Part shown: positions 1 through 9,183 of the stretch, one piece after another | Layout of the letters: each line of letters begins with the position of its first letter | Position numbering within the stretch: the stretch's first letter is position 1 | Assembly: GCF_000347635.1 (NCBI RefSeq) | Contig: NC_020514.1 | Span: 2,976,001-3,040,000, forward strand | Direction: 5' to 3' | DNA from: Paraglaciecola psychrophila 170 | Lineage (GTDB): Bacteria > Pseudomonadota > Gammaproteobacteria > Enterobacterales > Alteromonadaceae | DNA length: 64,000 bases | Program-made: the position numbers and the translations under genes | The notes under the pieces: model-generated | The model's database searches: none | Told to the model about the DNA's origin: nothing | Seen by the model: only the letters and a program-made list of their open reading frames with translations

Positions 1-814
1 AACCATACTGTCCAATAAGGTCGAAACATCCAAGCTAACGCTACCAACACAAATGTTATCAACACCCGCTTTTCAGCAGGTTGCCAAGCCCCAGATTTAG
101 GTAAAATATACTCTTGAGTACTTTCTAGATTACGGGTTAACCACCAAGCAATCACCGGAATGCCAATCACCACTATAGGTACACCAGTTTTCATCCACTC
201 GAGGAAACTGATTTCTTTGCCTTGTGTTTCAAGGTAAACACTCATAAAAATAATGTTCGGAGGGGTGCCTACAGGCGTACCCACTCCGCCTAAACTAGCT
301 GCGTAAGCAATGCCCAGTAACATAGCAATAGTCAGCTTAGGATCTTTTACATGTTGTAATACTGCCAGCGTGATGGGCAATAACATCAAGGTAGTGGCTG
401 AATTAGAAATCCACATACTTAGAATAGCGGCAGTCAACATAAAGCCAAACACCAACCGTTTAGCACTTTTACCGCCAGTGAGATTAACCAAGTAAAAAGC
501 CAATCGACTATGCACATTAGACTTTTCCAATGCCTTTGAAAGCATAAACGCGCCCATCAACAATAAAATAACGTGGCTGCCCAGCGCCGAGGCAGACTCT
601 TTATGGGTTAATACCCCCGCCATAGGAAAACCGAAAAAGGAATAAGCGAGGTAACAGGAATAGGCAGTGCTTCAGTTACCCATAACATGGCAGTAAATAG
701 CGTAATAGAGGCTGTAGAGGCAATCAAATGTGGCTGACCAACAGCTACTAGCCCAAAATACAGCACAGTTGCACTCATAGCCGAGATTAAAATTAGTTTG
801 TTGTTAGTTTGCAT
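1..814 (-). pseudogene. SLC13/DASS family sodium:dicarboxylate/anion symporter, 5' part, frameshifted, runs off the left edge
   Basis: Inner-membrane sodium-coupled anion (dicarboxylate, sulfate or phosphate type) symporter of the DASS/SLC13 family. The first 68 codons (814 down to 608) encode two membrane segments and the typical N-terminal stretch ending LPIPVTSLIPFSVF, then hit a stop. Reading the other frame from about 630 down to base 1 gives an open continuation with the family hallmarks: MWISNSATTLMLLPI (the SNT-type ion-binding motif) and GGVGTPVGTPPNIIF. The two halves join if one base is added to the A run at 627-630 (T run on the coding strand). The start ATG overlaps the end of nagZ by 11 bp, so the two are probably co-transcribed. 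Substrate cannot be told. Either a recent pseudogene or a base-calling error. Confidence 0.8.
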
Positions 815-1829
815 AGAATTGGTCTAATACTTTGCTAGCGATTTGATGCTCAGTGGTCTTTTTCAGAGTAGAAAAATCGACACTAGTCGTTTTCCTGAGA
901 CGTGTAATTCTTTCTAAGCTATTTTTATGCAGACTCATACCTGAGGGTAACTCATCAATCACCTTAACTGCCCCTTTTGGATCATTGCATACCAACACCA
1001 TGTCACAACCAGCTTCTATGGCCAACTCGGCACGATCAACAATATTGCCCATTTGTACTGCACCTTGCATCGACAAATCATCAGAAAATACTACACCATT
1101 AAAATCCAGTTCTTGGCGCAAAATCTGTTTGATCCACTGTTGGGAAAAACCTGCAGGTAAATCATCTACATCTGGATAAATAACATGGGCTGGCATCACC
1201 GCATCCAATAACCCTTGCTGATGAATAGATTTAAAAATTGCCATATCGAGAGCGAAAATTTCTTCACGACTGCGTTTATCTACAGGCATAGCAATATGGG
1301 AATCCTCGAGTATATTGCCATGTCCGGGGAAATGTTTACCGGTGGCAGACATGCCAGCCCGATGCATACCTTTGATAAATTTGCTGGCTAATTGAACAAT
1401 GATGTCCGGTTGCTGATGAAAACTACGATCTCCAATCACTGCGGATACACCATGAATATCGAGCACTGGAGCAAAACTAATGTCGATATCGAAAGTTAAT
1501 AGTTCTGCTGCCATTAACCACCCAAATTGTTCACATAAATAACCTGAAAGTTGAATATCTCCATCTGTTTGAAGATGAATACGGCCCATTGCAGGAATGT
1601 CGCTGAATCCTTGACGAAAGCGCTGCACTCTTCCCCCTTCATGGTCTGTCGCAATCAAAACATCGTTACGCGTAACAGATCTTATGTGCCGTACTAAGTC
1701 AGAAAGCTGTTTTTGATCGTGATAGTTACGGCTGAATAAAATAAGCCCACCAACTAAGGGGTGATCGAGTATATCTATCTCTTCGTGTGTCAGTTCAAAA
1801 CCTGAAACATCTAACATTAATGGCCCCAT
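804..1829 (-). CDS. nagZ: beta-N-acetylhexosaminidase NagZ (GH3)
   Basis: Cytoplasmic peptidoglycan-recycling enzyme that removes N-acetylglucosamine from GlcNAc-anhydromuramyl peptides. At 341 aa it has the single-domain GH3 length of proteobacterial NagZ. Visible signatures are MGPLMLDVSG at the start, DHEGGRVQR (62-70), the KHFPGHG loop (165-171) with the DSH acid/base histidine (176-178), and the nucleophile aspartate in FSDDLSM around residue 250. The ATG at 1829 matches the usual N-terminus of the family. It is followed with an 11-bp overlap by the DASS transporter gene on the same strand and is divergent from nadK. In AmpC-bearing bacteria NagZ products feed beta-lactamase induction, but no ampC/ampR is present in this window. 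Confidence 0.96.
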   Translation of the reverse strand: MGPLMLDVSGFELTHEEIDILDHPLVGGLILFSRNYHDQKQLSDLVRHIRSVTRNDVLIATDHEGGRVQRFRQGFSDIPAMGRIHLQTDGDIQLSGYLCEQFGWLMAAELLTFDIDISFAPVLDIHGVSAVIGDRSFHQQPDIIVQLASKFIKGMHRAGMSATGKHFPGHGNILEDSHIAMPVDKRSREEIFALDMAIFKSIHQQGLLDAVMPAHVIYPDVDDLPAGFSQQWIKQILRQELDFNGVVFSDDLSMQGAVQMGNIVDRAELAIEAGCDMVLVCNDPKGAVKVIDELPSGMSLHKNSLERITRLRKTTSVDFSTLKKTTEHQIASKVLDQFYAN

Positions 1830-1972
1830 TAATTAGTGCTCTTCTTTTATTAGTATACAAATTTAATGAACATACTATAGGGATGATCAAATCCTGTCGT
1901 CAATCAATTAATCGAAACGAAAAATATGACTTTCAAACGCTCTCGTGGTTATACTTTGGCAAATAGTTATTT

Positions 1973-2860
1973 ATGTTGTTTTCAATGAAGTTTAAAACCG
2001 TAGGTTTAATTGGCAAACAGGCACATCAAGGTGCAAATTTGAGTTTCAAGGCCTTAATAGTCTATTTGACTGAACGTGGCTGTCGGATATTAGTCGAAAC
2101 AAACACTGCGCAAAAATTAGATACAAATGGTTGCGAATCTGCAGATATAACTGAAATTGGTAAACAAGCTGACTTAGCTATAGTGGTCGGTGGTGATGGC
2201 AATATGCTTGGCGCAGCTCGTGTGCTTGCAGAGTATAATGTAGCGGTGGTAGGAGTTAACCGCGGTAACTTAGGTTTTTTGACCGATATCAATCCCAATG
2301 ATATTGAACCGCAACTAGATAGCATCTTTGACGGCGATTGCCAAATAGAGCAACGTTTTTTGTTAGAAGTCGAAGTTTATCGAGATGGTAAAGTACAAAG
2401 CAAAGACTCTGCGGTAAACGAAGTAGTAATTCACCACGGCAAAGTAGCACACATGATGGAATTTGAAGTATATCTGGATGATAACTTTGTTTTCAGTCAG
2501 CGCTCTGATGGCTTAATTGTGGCGACGCCAACAGGCTCTACAGCATATTCGTTATCTGGTGGAGGTCCCATTCTTACCCCTAACTTAGATGCATTAACTT
2601 TAGTACCCATGTTTCCACACACATTAAGCAGTCGCCCAATAGTAGTAGATGCCAACAGCACAGTAAAATTAAAAGTATCTCCTGAAAACACCGATAATAT
2701 GCAAGTCAGTTGTGATAGCCACATTGTGCTAACAGTCTTACCTGGAGACGAAATTGTTATTTGTAAAAATCCGGCCAAACTGTCTCTAATTCATCCTAAA
2801 GACTATAATTATTTCAATGTGTTACGCACAAAACTTGGCTGGGGCAGTAAACTTTACTAG
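1973..2860 (+). CDS. nadK: NAD kinase
   Basis: Phosphorylates NAD to NADP in the cytoplasm with ATP. The 295-aa product shows the GGDGN phosphate-binding motif at residues 73-77, [12 protein letters not shown], the [18 protein letters not shown] segment and [11 protein letters not shown], all in the order of the ATP-NAD kinase family, and it ends like the E. coli enzyme ([15 protein letters not shown]). Neither the ATG at 1973 nor the in-frame ATG at 1985 has a clear Shine-Dalgarno sequence; the second ([11 protein letters not shown]) fits the family N-terminus as well. A TATACT hexamer at 1951-1956 could be its -10 box. nadK followed by recN and bamE is a common gammaproteobacterial order, where grpE usually lies next to nadK; here grpE is about 48 kb away. 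Confidence 0.96.
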   Translation: MLFSMKFKTVGLIGKQAHQGANLSFKALIVYLTERGCRILVETNTAQKLDTNGCESADITEIGKQADLAIVVGGDGNMLGAARVLAEYNVAVVGVNRGNLGFLTDINPNDIEPQLDSIFDGDCQIEQRFLLEVEVYRDGKVQSKDSAVNEVVIHHGKVAHMMEFEVYLDDNFVFSQRSDGLIVATPTGSTAYSLSGGGPILTPNLDALTLVPMFPHTLSSRPIVVDANSTVKLKVSPENTDNMQVSCDSHIVLTVLPGDEIVICKNPAKLSLIHPKDYNYFNVLRTKLGWGSKLY

Positions 2861-2905
2861 TCACTTGCAGCATTTTTTAAAGAGATAACTAGACACTGAG
2901 CAAAA

Positions 2906-2944
2906 GCATGTATATATTTACAGGTACTGTATGTTTAAACATGC
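2906..2944 (+). promoter_or_regulatory. Two tandem LexA (SOS) boxes upstream of recN
   Basis: Two 16-bp cores of the form CTGT-N8-ACAG lie side by side. One is ATGT-ATATATTT-ACAG (2908-2923) and the other CTGT-ATGTTTAA-ACAT (2927-2942). Each has one mismatch to the gammaproteobacterial consensus, in the outer half-site in both cases, and the centres are 19 bp apart. recN starts 29 bp downstream. E. coli recN is also controlled by more than one LexA site, so SOS repression of recN here is well supported. Confidence 0.85.
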
Positions 2945-2972
2945 TTTTATATGTCTTTATTGAGGATTAAAA

Positions 2973-4646
2973 ATGCTTACCCACTTATCCATTCGTAATT
3001 TCGCTATTGTTAAAACACTAGATGTTGATTTTAGTCATGGTATGACTGCTATTACCGGTGAAACAGGTGCAGGTAAGTCGATTTCGGTTGACGCATTAGG
3101 CTTATGTTTGGGCGACAGGGCAGACATTAGCATGGTGCGTACCGGCGCTGATAAAGCAGAAGTATGTGCTGGTTTTAATGTAAAGCAGCTACCTGGAGCC
3201 ATGAAGTGGCTTGAAGAGCACGAACTGACAGACCACGATGAGGTATTGATTAGGCGGGTTATTTCCTCTGAGGGACGTTCTAAAGCCTTTGTCAATGGTA
3301 CGCCAGTTCCTTTACAACAGCTAAAACAACTTGGTCAATTTTTATTGAGTATCCATGGGCAACACGCCCATCAACAAATTTTGAAAAGTGACAATCAACG
3401 CAACTTACTTGATCAGTACGCTGAGCATGGCAACTTGTTGAGTAACGTGGCAGATGCTTACCAAACTCTCCGAGCTCAACGACAACACTATCAAAGTTTA
3501 TTGGAAGGCCAGCAACAACGCGAAGATCGTAGCCAGTTATTATCCTATCAAATCCAAGAACTTGACGAATATGCCTTAGCAGAAGGGGAATTTGGGTCGC
3601 TAGAAGTCGAACATAAAAGGCTCAGCAACAGCCAAACTTTATTGGAACAAAGTCAAATTAGTTTTCATCAACTTTATGAGGCAGAAGAGTTTAATGCATT
3701 ATCAGCGGTACAAAACAGTGTAGACCGCTTAACTGAGTTGCAAGAGCACGACCCTAGCCTTGCGCCTATTGTAACAATGTTAACCGAAGCCTGTATTCAA
3801 ATTGACGAAGCGGCTAACGAATTAAGAGCGTATACTGAACAACTCGAAATCGACCCTATGCGTATGCAAAACGTCGAAGCCCGCTATTCACAAGCCTTAG
3901 ATTTATCTAGAAAGCATAATGTTCGGCCCGAGACATTATATGACTTTCATCAACAGCTTTCCGCTGAGTTTAGTGAATTAATTAAAGACGACTCATTGTT
4001 AGAAGAATTAAAAATTCAACTATGTGAGTTAGACAAACAATATCACCTAGCTGCCAACAAACTTAGTCTATCAAGGCAAAAAGCCGCCAAGTCTTTTGCT
4101 AAACAAGTCGAGCATCATATTCACAAAATGAACATGGCTGATGCGGTGTTTAAAATTGAAGTTGAACATCAGGTCCAAGGTACCCCTAACAAATTGGGCT
4201 TAGACTCGGTGCAGTTTGTAGTGTCGACCAATAAGGGCCAAGCCTTAGATAATCTTGAAAAAGTCGTATCAGGCGGCGAACTGTCACGGATTGGACTAGC
4301 TATTCAAGTGATTAGCTCTAGCAATAACGATATCGCCACCATGATTTTTGATGAAGTTGACAGCGGCATAAGTGGTTCAACTGCATCTGTGGTAGGCCAG
4401 TTATTACGTAAGCTAGGCGAAACTGCACAAGTGATTTGTGTCACTCATTTACCTCAAGTAGCTGCTCGAGCGCACAATCAAATGTTTGTTACAAAGTTCA
4501 GTGATAAAAAAACCACAGAAACTCATATGATTTGTTTACAAGAAAATGAACGAATTGAAGAGTTGGCACGTCTACTAGCAGGAGATACTCTTACCGAATC
4601 AGCGATAGCGAATGCCAGAGAATTGCTACAAATCAGTAATTCATAG
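2973..4646 (+). CDS. recN: DNA repair protein RecN
   Basis: SMC-like ATPase that acts early in recombinational repair of double-strand breaks. The 557-aa protein has the Walker A motif GETGAGKS at residues 29-36, a long central coiled-coil region rich in Q, E and L, the ABC signature VVSGGELSRIGLAIQ near residue 431, and Walker B MIFDEVDSGISG near 457, the usual RecN order and length. The ATG at 2973 follows TTGAGGATTAAAA, which offers a GAGG Shine-Dalgarno sequence. Two LexA boxes immediately upstream indicate SOS control. It sits between nadK and bamE on the same strand, and a weak AT-rich terminator hairpin follows it. Confidence 0.97.
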   Translation: MLTHLSIRNFAIVKTLDVDFSHGMTAITGETGAGKSISVDALGLCLGDRADISMVRTGADKAEVCAGFNVKQLPGAMKWLEEHELTDHDEVLIRRVISSEGRSKAFVNGTPVPLQQLKQLGQFLLSIHGQHAHQQILKSDNQRNLLDQYAEHGNLLSNVADAYQTLRAQRQHYQSLLEGQQQREDRSQLLSYQIQELDEYALAEGEFGSLEVEHKRLSNSQTLLEQSQISFHQLYEAEEFNALSAVQNSVDRLTELQEHDPSLAPIVTMLTEACIQIDEAANELRAYTEQLEIDPMRMQNVEARYSQALDLSRKHNVRPETLYDFHQQLSAEFSELIKDDSLLEELKIQLCELDKQYHLAANKLSLSRQKAAKSFAKQVEHHIHKMNMADAVFKIEVEHQVQGTPNKLGLDSVQFVVSTNKGQALDNLEKVVSGGELSRIGLAIQVISSSNNDIATMIFDEVDSGISGSTASVVGQLLRKLGETAQVICVTHLPQVAARAHNQMFVTKFSDKKTTETHMICLQENERIEELARLLAGDTLTESAIANARELLQISNS

Positions 4647-4696
4647 CAATTAGGTATTGATTGCGCTAACGCGGCTGGGTTAGGATGCTTCGCTTA

Positions 4697-4738
4697 ATAA
4701 ATGTGAGTTACTCTCGCATTTATCCGTTTTCGCTTTTT
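4697..4738 (+). terminator. Possible rho-independent terminator after recN
   Basis: An 11-bp stem, ATAAATGTGAG (4697-4707) paired with CTCGCATTTAT (4713-4723), with one G-T pair and a TTACT loop. It is followed by a T-rich tail (CCGTTTTCGCTTTTTT). The stem is AT-rich, so termination may be partial and some read-through into bamE is possible. Confidence 0.55.
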
Positions 4739-4762
4739 TACACGCAGAGATATTGAGTAACA

Positions 4763-5119
4763 ATGAAGTTTAAGAATTTACTGGTTATATTAACCGCCAC
4801 CATGATGTTGTCAGCCTGTGCTGATTGGATTTTCCGAATTGATGTACCTCAAGGTAACTTTTTGGATGATAAAGATGTTAAAAAGCTTAGAATAGACATG
4901 ACCAAAGAACAGGTTGTGTATGTGTTAGGTAAACCTGTTTTAGAAGACGCATTTGATCATGATACCTGGTATTACTTATATCAAATGAAACGCGGTATGA
5001 AACAACGTGGTGAAGACTTTCGCAAAGACCTGACCATAAAGTTTGTTGATGACAAGGTAGCTGAAGTAACTGGTGATTTCGAATTATCTGAAGACTTTAC
5101 TATTTCACTTGATCAATAA
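4763..5119 (+). CDS. bamE: Outer membrane protein assembly factor BamE (SmpA/OmlA lipoprotein)
   Basis: Small lipoprotein of the BAM complex, which inserts beta-barrel proteins in the outer membrane. The 118-aa product has a type II signal peptide with the lipobox LSAC, giving a lipidated Cys19. It is followed by FRIDVPQGNFL, the conserved BamE segment that contacts phosphatidylglycerol and BamD. The SmpA/OmlA fold follows, with MTKEQVVYVLGKPVLEDAF and WYYLYQMKRG. A final aspartate-rich tail is visible. Length and motifs match the family. It lies in the same direction as recN with a 116-bp gap and is convergent with rlmM. Confidence 0.96.
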   Translation: MKFKNLLVILTATMMLSACADWIFRIDVPQGNFLDDKDVKKLRIDMTKEQVVYVLGKPVLEDAFDHDTWYYLYQMKRGMKQRGEDFRKDLTIKFVDDKVAEVTGDFELSEDFTISLDQ

Positions 5120-5149
5120 ATCATTTTCTATTTTATATCTTATCCAGTT

Positions 5150-6217
5150 TTATTTTAGCCTCAAATGCACTGTCACCTCTTCTCTGTTGTGATATAAATG
5201 CTTAGCCTGCAAAATGTATTTTCCTGCTTGTTGAGCATGCATTACCTCTTCAATAATCGCTAAGGCTCCCTGCACAGACTCATAGCGTTTTTTCATGGGT
5301 AACTTAAGATTAAACATGGCTTCCTTACAGCGGCCGTCTGCTACCCAACTAGCCATGAGTTTGGCTACACGTTGAGGTTGCTCAATCATATCGCAGACTA
5401 ACCAGTAAACATTTTTCTTCTTAGGCTGAAATTTAAACCCATCTTCAGGGCAATAGGTCACCTGCCCTGTTTCCATTAATGCAGCATCCATAGCACCATT
5501 GTCAACTGCTTGCACAAACATGCCTCGCTGTACAAGTTGATAGGTCCATCCACCTGGACAAGCACCCAAGTCAACGGCGTATAAACCACCTTGCAGGCGC
5601 ACGTCATGTTCTTCTTTGGGGATAAACGTCTGAAACGCTTCATCAAGCTTCAAGGTAGAACGACTTGGCGCGTCATGGGGGAACTTCAAGCGTAAGATAC
5701 CTAACGCCAAAGGTGAGTTATTATGTGTAAATGAATAACCGATATAGGCCTTATCAGTTTTGGTGAAAAACACATGTAATACAGGTTTCTTGATATTATC
5801 CTTGGCAGTTAACCTGTTCTTCTTACGTAGAGCTTGCCTAAAGGGCACGCTTATCTTTCTGCATAATTTCGACAGTTCCCTGCCATCTGTTGTATCGGCA
5901 TATTCAACCCGTAACTCACCACATAACGGAAAGCCTTCGCAAGCGTCTAAAAGTGGAGTAATACGGTCTGCAACATCCATTTCTTCAATCATTTGTTTAC
6001 AAGCAAATTGCTGACGTGCAAAAATCAAGTTGTTGAATATTAGCTTGTTTGCTAATAACTCAGCATGTTCTTCCTCATAACAATTAAATAAAACAAAGCC
6101 ACTGTTAGCTTTAGTTTTCGCATAACCAAACGCCTCCAATTGGGTGGCTTTCTCTTGCACTTCATTCGCTACATCATTTTCAAAACCACTGCGGCAATAC
6201 AACAATAATCCAGCCAT
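5150..6217 (-). CDS. rlmM: 23S rRNA 2'-O-ribose C2498 methyltransferase RlmM
   Basis: S-adenosylmethionine-dependent enzyme that methylates C2498 in the peptidyl transferase loop of 23S rRNA before subunit assembly. From the ATG at 6217 the protein is 355 aa and begins MAGLLLYCRSGFE, the RlmM N-terminus (THUMP-like domain). The Rossmann SAM motif AVDLGACPGGWTYQL is near residue 215, and NLKLPMKKRYE lies near the end. A longer open frame starts at 6307, but the shorter start has a strong AAGGAG ribosome site and its ATG overlaps the TAA of the DUF423 gene (TAATG). That overlap indicates translational coupling. The pairing with a DUF423 gene is the same as ygdD-rlmM in E. coli. Confidence 0.95.
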   Translation of the reverse strand: MAGLLLYCRSGFENDVANEVQEKATQLEAFGYAKTKANSGFVLFNCYEEEHAELLANKLIFNNLIFARQQFACKQMIEEMDVADRITPLLDACEGFPLCGELRVEYADTTDGRELSKLCRKISVPFRQALRKKNRLTAKDNIKKPVLHVFFTKTDKAYIGYSFTHNNSPLALGILRLKFPHDAPSRSTLKLDEAFQTFIPKEEHDVRLQGGLYAVDLGACPGGWTYQLVQRGMFVQAVDNGAMDAALMETGQVTYCPEDGFKFQPKKKNVYWLVCDMIEQPQRVAKLMASWVADGRCKEAMFNLKLPMKKRYESVQGALAIIEEVMHAQQAGKYILQAKHLYHNREEVTVHLRLK

Positions 6218-6603
6218 TAACTCGCTCCTTTTAGAGCTGCAGCTGCCAACAATGCCCAACCAACAATAAAACAAACCCCGCCAATCGGCGTGATCGGTCC
6301 AAACCATTTAATCTGGGTGAGCGCCAACATATACAAACTTCCGCTAAACAAAATAATACCCGCAAACATAAAGCCTGCACTGTAAAAAAGTAATGATTGC
6401 GGCATTTGGCGATACAAAATAACTAACAATATTAAAGCGAGGCTGTGATACATCTGATACTGCACACCTGTTTGGAAGGTGTTTAAAAGTGTTTCAGATA
6501 ACTTACTTTTGAGGCCGTGAGCCGCGAATGCACCTAAAACAACTGATATCAAAGCGCTGCAAGCAGCGAGACTTAGTAGGATTTTCATCAGAAATTGACT
6601 CAT
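6217..6603 (-). CDS. DUF423 small integral membrane protein (YgdD family)
   Basis: A 128-aa inner-membrane protein with about four hydrophobic segments. Family motifs are GAFAAHGLK near residue 24, a central LLFYSAGFMFAGIILFSGSLY segment (interrupted here only by the membrane core) and GPITPIGG near residue 101. Its biochemical role is not established in any organism known to me. It is the first gene of a two-gene unit with rlmM: its stop codon overlaps the rlmM start. An 8-bp perfect inverted repeat lies about 20 bp upstream (6622-6645) and may be an operator or the leader stem of this unit. Confidence 0.9.
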   Translation of the reverse strand: MSQFLMKILLSLAACSALISVVLGAFAAHGLKSKLSETLLNTFQTGVQYQMYHSLALILLVILYRQMPQSLLFYSAGFMFAGIILFSGSLYMLALTQIKWFGPITPIGGVCFIVGWALLAAAALKGAS

Positions 6604-6621
6604 AAGATAGATTGATATCTA

Positions 6622-6743
6622 GCAAACACCCTGTTGTGTGTTTGCATAAAAGGTGATCATAACAAAATCAGGCCTTGTTAGTTATCAAATACGTTATTTG
6701 CCTACTATTGAGTGTTCATGCCAGGCGACATGGCACTCAATAG
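6622..6743. repeat. Two short perfect inverted repeats in the 6604-6858 intergenic region
   Basis: GCAAACAC (6622-6629) pairs with GTGTTTGC (6638-6645) across an 8-nt loop just upstream of the DUF423 gene. CTATTGAGTG (6705-6714) pairs with CACTCAATAG (6734-6743), with a possible inner TGCCA/TGGCA pairing. Neither has a T-run directly after it on either strand, so they look more like operators or RNA stems than classic terminators. No gene is seen between 6604 and 6858. Confidence 0.5.
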
Positions 6744-6796
6744 CAACAATTTTGTTGATGCTGTATGGTTAAATCTAGGTAAAAGACTATTTGTCA

Positions 6797-6838
6797 AAAT
6801 ATGAGAATAGACAATAACCTTTATCCTCTCTCATATAA
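6797..6838 (-). terminator. Candidate terminator after the TonB-dependent receptor
   Basis: On the minus strand a stem TATGAGA/TCTCATA (arms at 6829-6835 and 6800-6806) with a 22-nt loop is followed by ATTTTGAC. The long loop and short T-tract make this a moderate candidate only. Confidence 0.4.
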
Positions 6839-6858
6839 AACTATGTTTTTGATATTGT

Positions 6859-9183
6859 CTAAAAGTCTGCGTACACACGAACACCCGCAATAAAGGGCAT
6901 ACCCGCAACAAATGTCGGTAAACCGAAACCACCGCCGGTGTTTCCTGCATCGATGATATAATCTTCATCTAACAAGTTATCGGCGTATAATTCGACTTTC
7001 CAAGGACTGTTCTCTTTACTCAACTTGATAGATACATCTGTAAGCCAATAAGCATCTTGCGCTAAATCAGGACGATTACTGCTCTCAAAAAAGGTCTTCG
7101 TCTGGTAAGAGCTTATTAAATCAAATGCAACATCGAAATGCTGTATCTTGACCGACTTATTAAAGAAAAACGCTGCGCTCAGTTCTGGTGCTAATCGGAA
7201 AGTATTACCACCATAATCAAACCTTGAACCAACATTTGTATTCTTGTCAAACTCGGCATCCAATAAACCTAAGTTTGCCCCTACCCGCAAACTATCATCA
7301 AACACGTAATCAAGGGTAGATTCAAAGCCAAACATATTCGAATCGCCCACAGTCACAGTTTGACTTTCTAATGTTTGGTTATCGGTAAAGCTTTGCTGAA
7401 AATTTTGATAGGTGTAAGCAAATAGTGCCGCAGTGAATGACAGGTTTTTAGCATAATACTTCAGTCCAATATCATAACTGTCTACGGTTTCGGCTTCGAC
7501 AATAGAATTTTCTCCAAAAGCATTTGCATCCACCACAGGTGAACGCCGACCTTCTGCATAATTGAAGTAAATTGACATATTATTTGAATAGTTATAATTC
7601 AAAGATACTCGCGGTAGCGTTGCTGTAAAATTCTCTTCAGCAGATGCGCTAAATGTATTGAAAAATGTATCTTTCGAAAATCGTGTTTCATCTATGTAGC
7701 GCACGCCAGCTGTAATAGCTAAATCGTCAGTCAAATCATAAGTACCTTCGACAACAAAAGAGTTAATATCCAAATTACCTTCAAAAACGAACGGCCCATT
7801 GATCGTTGTAGTCGAAGTAGATGGATCACTTATAGGCGTTCCGTCTGCATTAAATAAAGAAGCAATTAACAACTGTCTCACTGCAGCGGTTTCTTCAATA
7901 GTTGCGTCAGTGCGTACATCATTGATCAAAGAAACATTAGGAAATTGAACCGCAAGTTCAGCTAACTTTGCGTCAAGAGCACCGCGTAAAACAGGATCAA
8001 CCAACTGCACAAAGGGAAGGATCGACTCGTCCTTTGTAGAGGAAAAACCAATAAAACCTGCAAAAGGTCCATCTGGGGTATATACCAAACGTGCACCGAA
8101 TCCAGATAAATCAGCATTGTTTTCGAAAAATGCATCTTGGATACGTAACCCAGTACCATCCGCATCAAAATACTCTTCTACTTCTACATTTTTAACATAG
8201 CCATTGGCAGTTAACGTTAAACTATCACTAAAATAATGGGTCACTGCGACATCATAAGATTGCAATTCTCGATCAATACCAATCAATGAACCGAAACCTA
8301 GCTCTGCTGCAGAAAAAGGGCTAGTATCTCCGTTTAGCGGTGCAATCGAGCCACTTTTGAAAGATATGCCAGGCTGATCATTATTTTCTATAGATGCACG
8401 CAGTACAACGTTGCTATGTTCGAAATCAGCTCTTAGAGTAGCTCTGACTGCTTCGACCGATACTCCATTTAAATCTCCTCCTGCACACGATTGAGACACA
8501 CCATTTTGATCGGTAATAAAGCCAGAAGGATTATAAGAGTCAGGTCCACACCCTTTGTTTTCAATAATGCCATCTTGTTCTCGGTACATCGTCGCTAAAC
8601 GAAATGCCAGAATATCGTTAATAGGGGTGTTGACCATACCGCGGAATTCCAGTGCCCCCTCAGTGTTTGTAGCCAGTCTTACACTCGCTTCAAACTTATC
8701 AGAAGGAAGAGCAGAGATAATGCTAATAGCGCCATTTGCAGCAGCTGCGCCGAATAATGTTGGTTGAGCACCTTTTAAGACTTCAATACGGTCAATATCA
8801 TATAAGCCCACACTCGCTACTGTTTTCTTACTGACGTCAATACCATCCTGATAAACAGAAATACGCGGTGTCGAAGTAACACTGGCTGAATCGTCGGTAA
8901 TGCCTCTAATGTTAAATGATGGCAAGCTCACACCTTGCTCTTGGATCACAACATTAGGTAAAAAACGGGATAAGTCATCTAATTCTGTGGTGTTGGTACG
9001 ATCTAAAAACTCTCCTTGGATAACATCCATAGTGACAGGCACATCCAGAATAAATTGTTCGCGCTGCTGCGCTGTAACGGTAATCTTTTCAATACCACCT
9101 TCTCTACTCTCAGCTTTAACTGCATGAGAAATTAACACACCAATGGTACTTAAGCTGAATATCAATATCGGCAACTTACTCAT
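6859..9183 (-). CDS. TonB-dependent outer membrane receptor
   Basis: A 774-aa outer-membrane receptor that imports a ligand with energy from TonB/ExbBD. A signal peptide ends near residue 24 (AVKAES). The segment IEKITVTAQ after it is TonB-box-like. The plug domain spans roughly residues 35-145, with FNIRGITDD, VYQDGIDV and DRIEVLKGAQPTLFGAAAANGAISII. The rest is a 22-strand barrel ending in an aromatic residue (GVRVYADF), as expected for BAM recognition. There is no N-terminal secretin/STN domain, so no direct sigma/anti-sigma signalling is implied. Its overall style resembles siderophore or complex-carbon receptors of marine gammaproteobacteria, but no substrate gene sits beside it. It has its own promoter region of about 300 bp. 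Confidence 0.9.
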   Translation of the reverse strand: MSKLPILIFSLSTIGVLISHAVKAESREGGIEKITVTAQQREQFILDVPVTMDVIQGEFLDRTNTTELDDLSRFLPNVVIQEQGVSLPSFNIRGITDDSASVTSTPRISVYQDGIDVSKKTVASVGLYDIDRIEVLKGAQPTLFGAAAANGAISIISALPSDKFEASVRLATNTEGALEFRGMVNTPINDILAFRLATMYREQDGIIENKGCGPDSYNPSGFITDQNGVSQSCAGGDLNGVSVEAVRATLRADFEHSNVVLRASIENNDQPGISFKSGSIAPLNGDTSPFSAAELGFGSLIGIDRELQSYDVAVTHYFSDSLTLTANGYVKNVEVEEYFDADGTGLRIQDAFFENNADLSGFGARLVYTPDGPFAGFIGFSSTKDESILPFVQLVDPVLRGALDAKLAELAVQFPNVSLINDVRTDATIEETAAVRQLLIASLFNADGTPISDPSTSTTTINGPFVFEGNLDINSFVVEGTYDLTDDLAITAGVRYIDETRFSKDTFFNTFSASAEENFTATLPRVSLNYNYSNNMSIYFNYAEGRRSPVVDANAFGENSIVEAETVDSYDIGLKYYAKNLSFTAALFAYTYQNFQQSFTDNQTLESQTVTVGDSNMFGFESTLDYVFDDSLRVGANLGLLDAEFDKNTNVGSRFDYGGNTFRLAPELSAAFFFNKSVKIQHFDVAFDLISSYQTKTFFESSNRPDLAQDAYWLTDVSIKLSKENSPWKVELYADNLLDEDYIIDAGNTGGGFGLPTFVAGMPFIAGVRVYADF

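Noticed and set aside
853..1179. 108-aa open frame on the plus strand
   Set aside because: Antisense to nagZ, whose motifs are all intact; no ribosome site.
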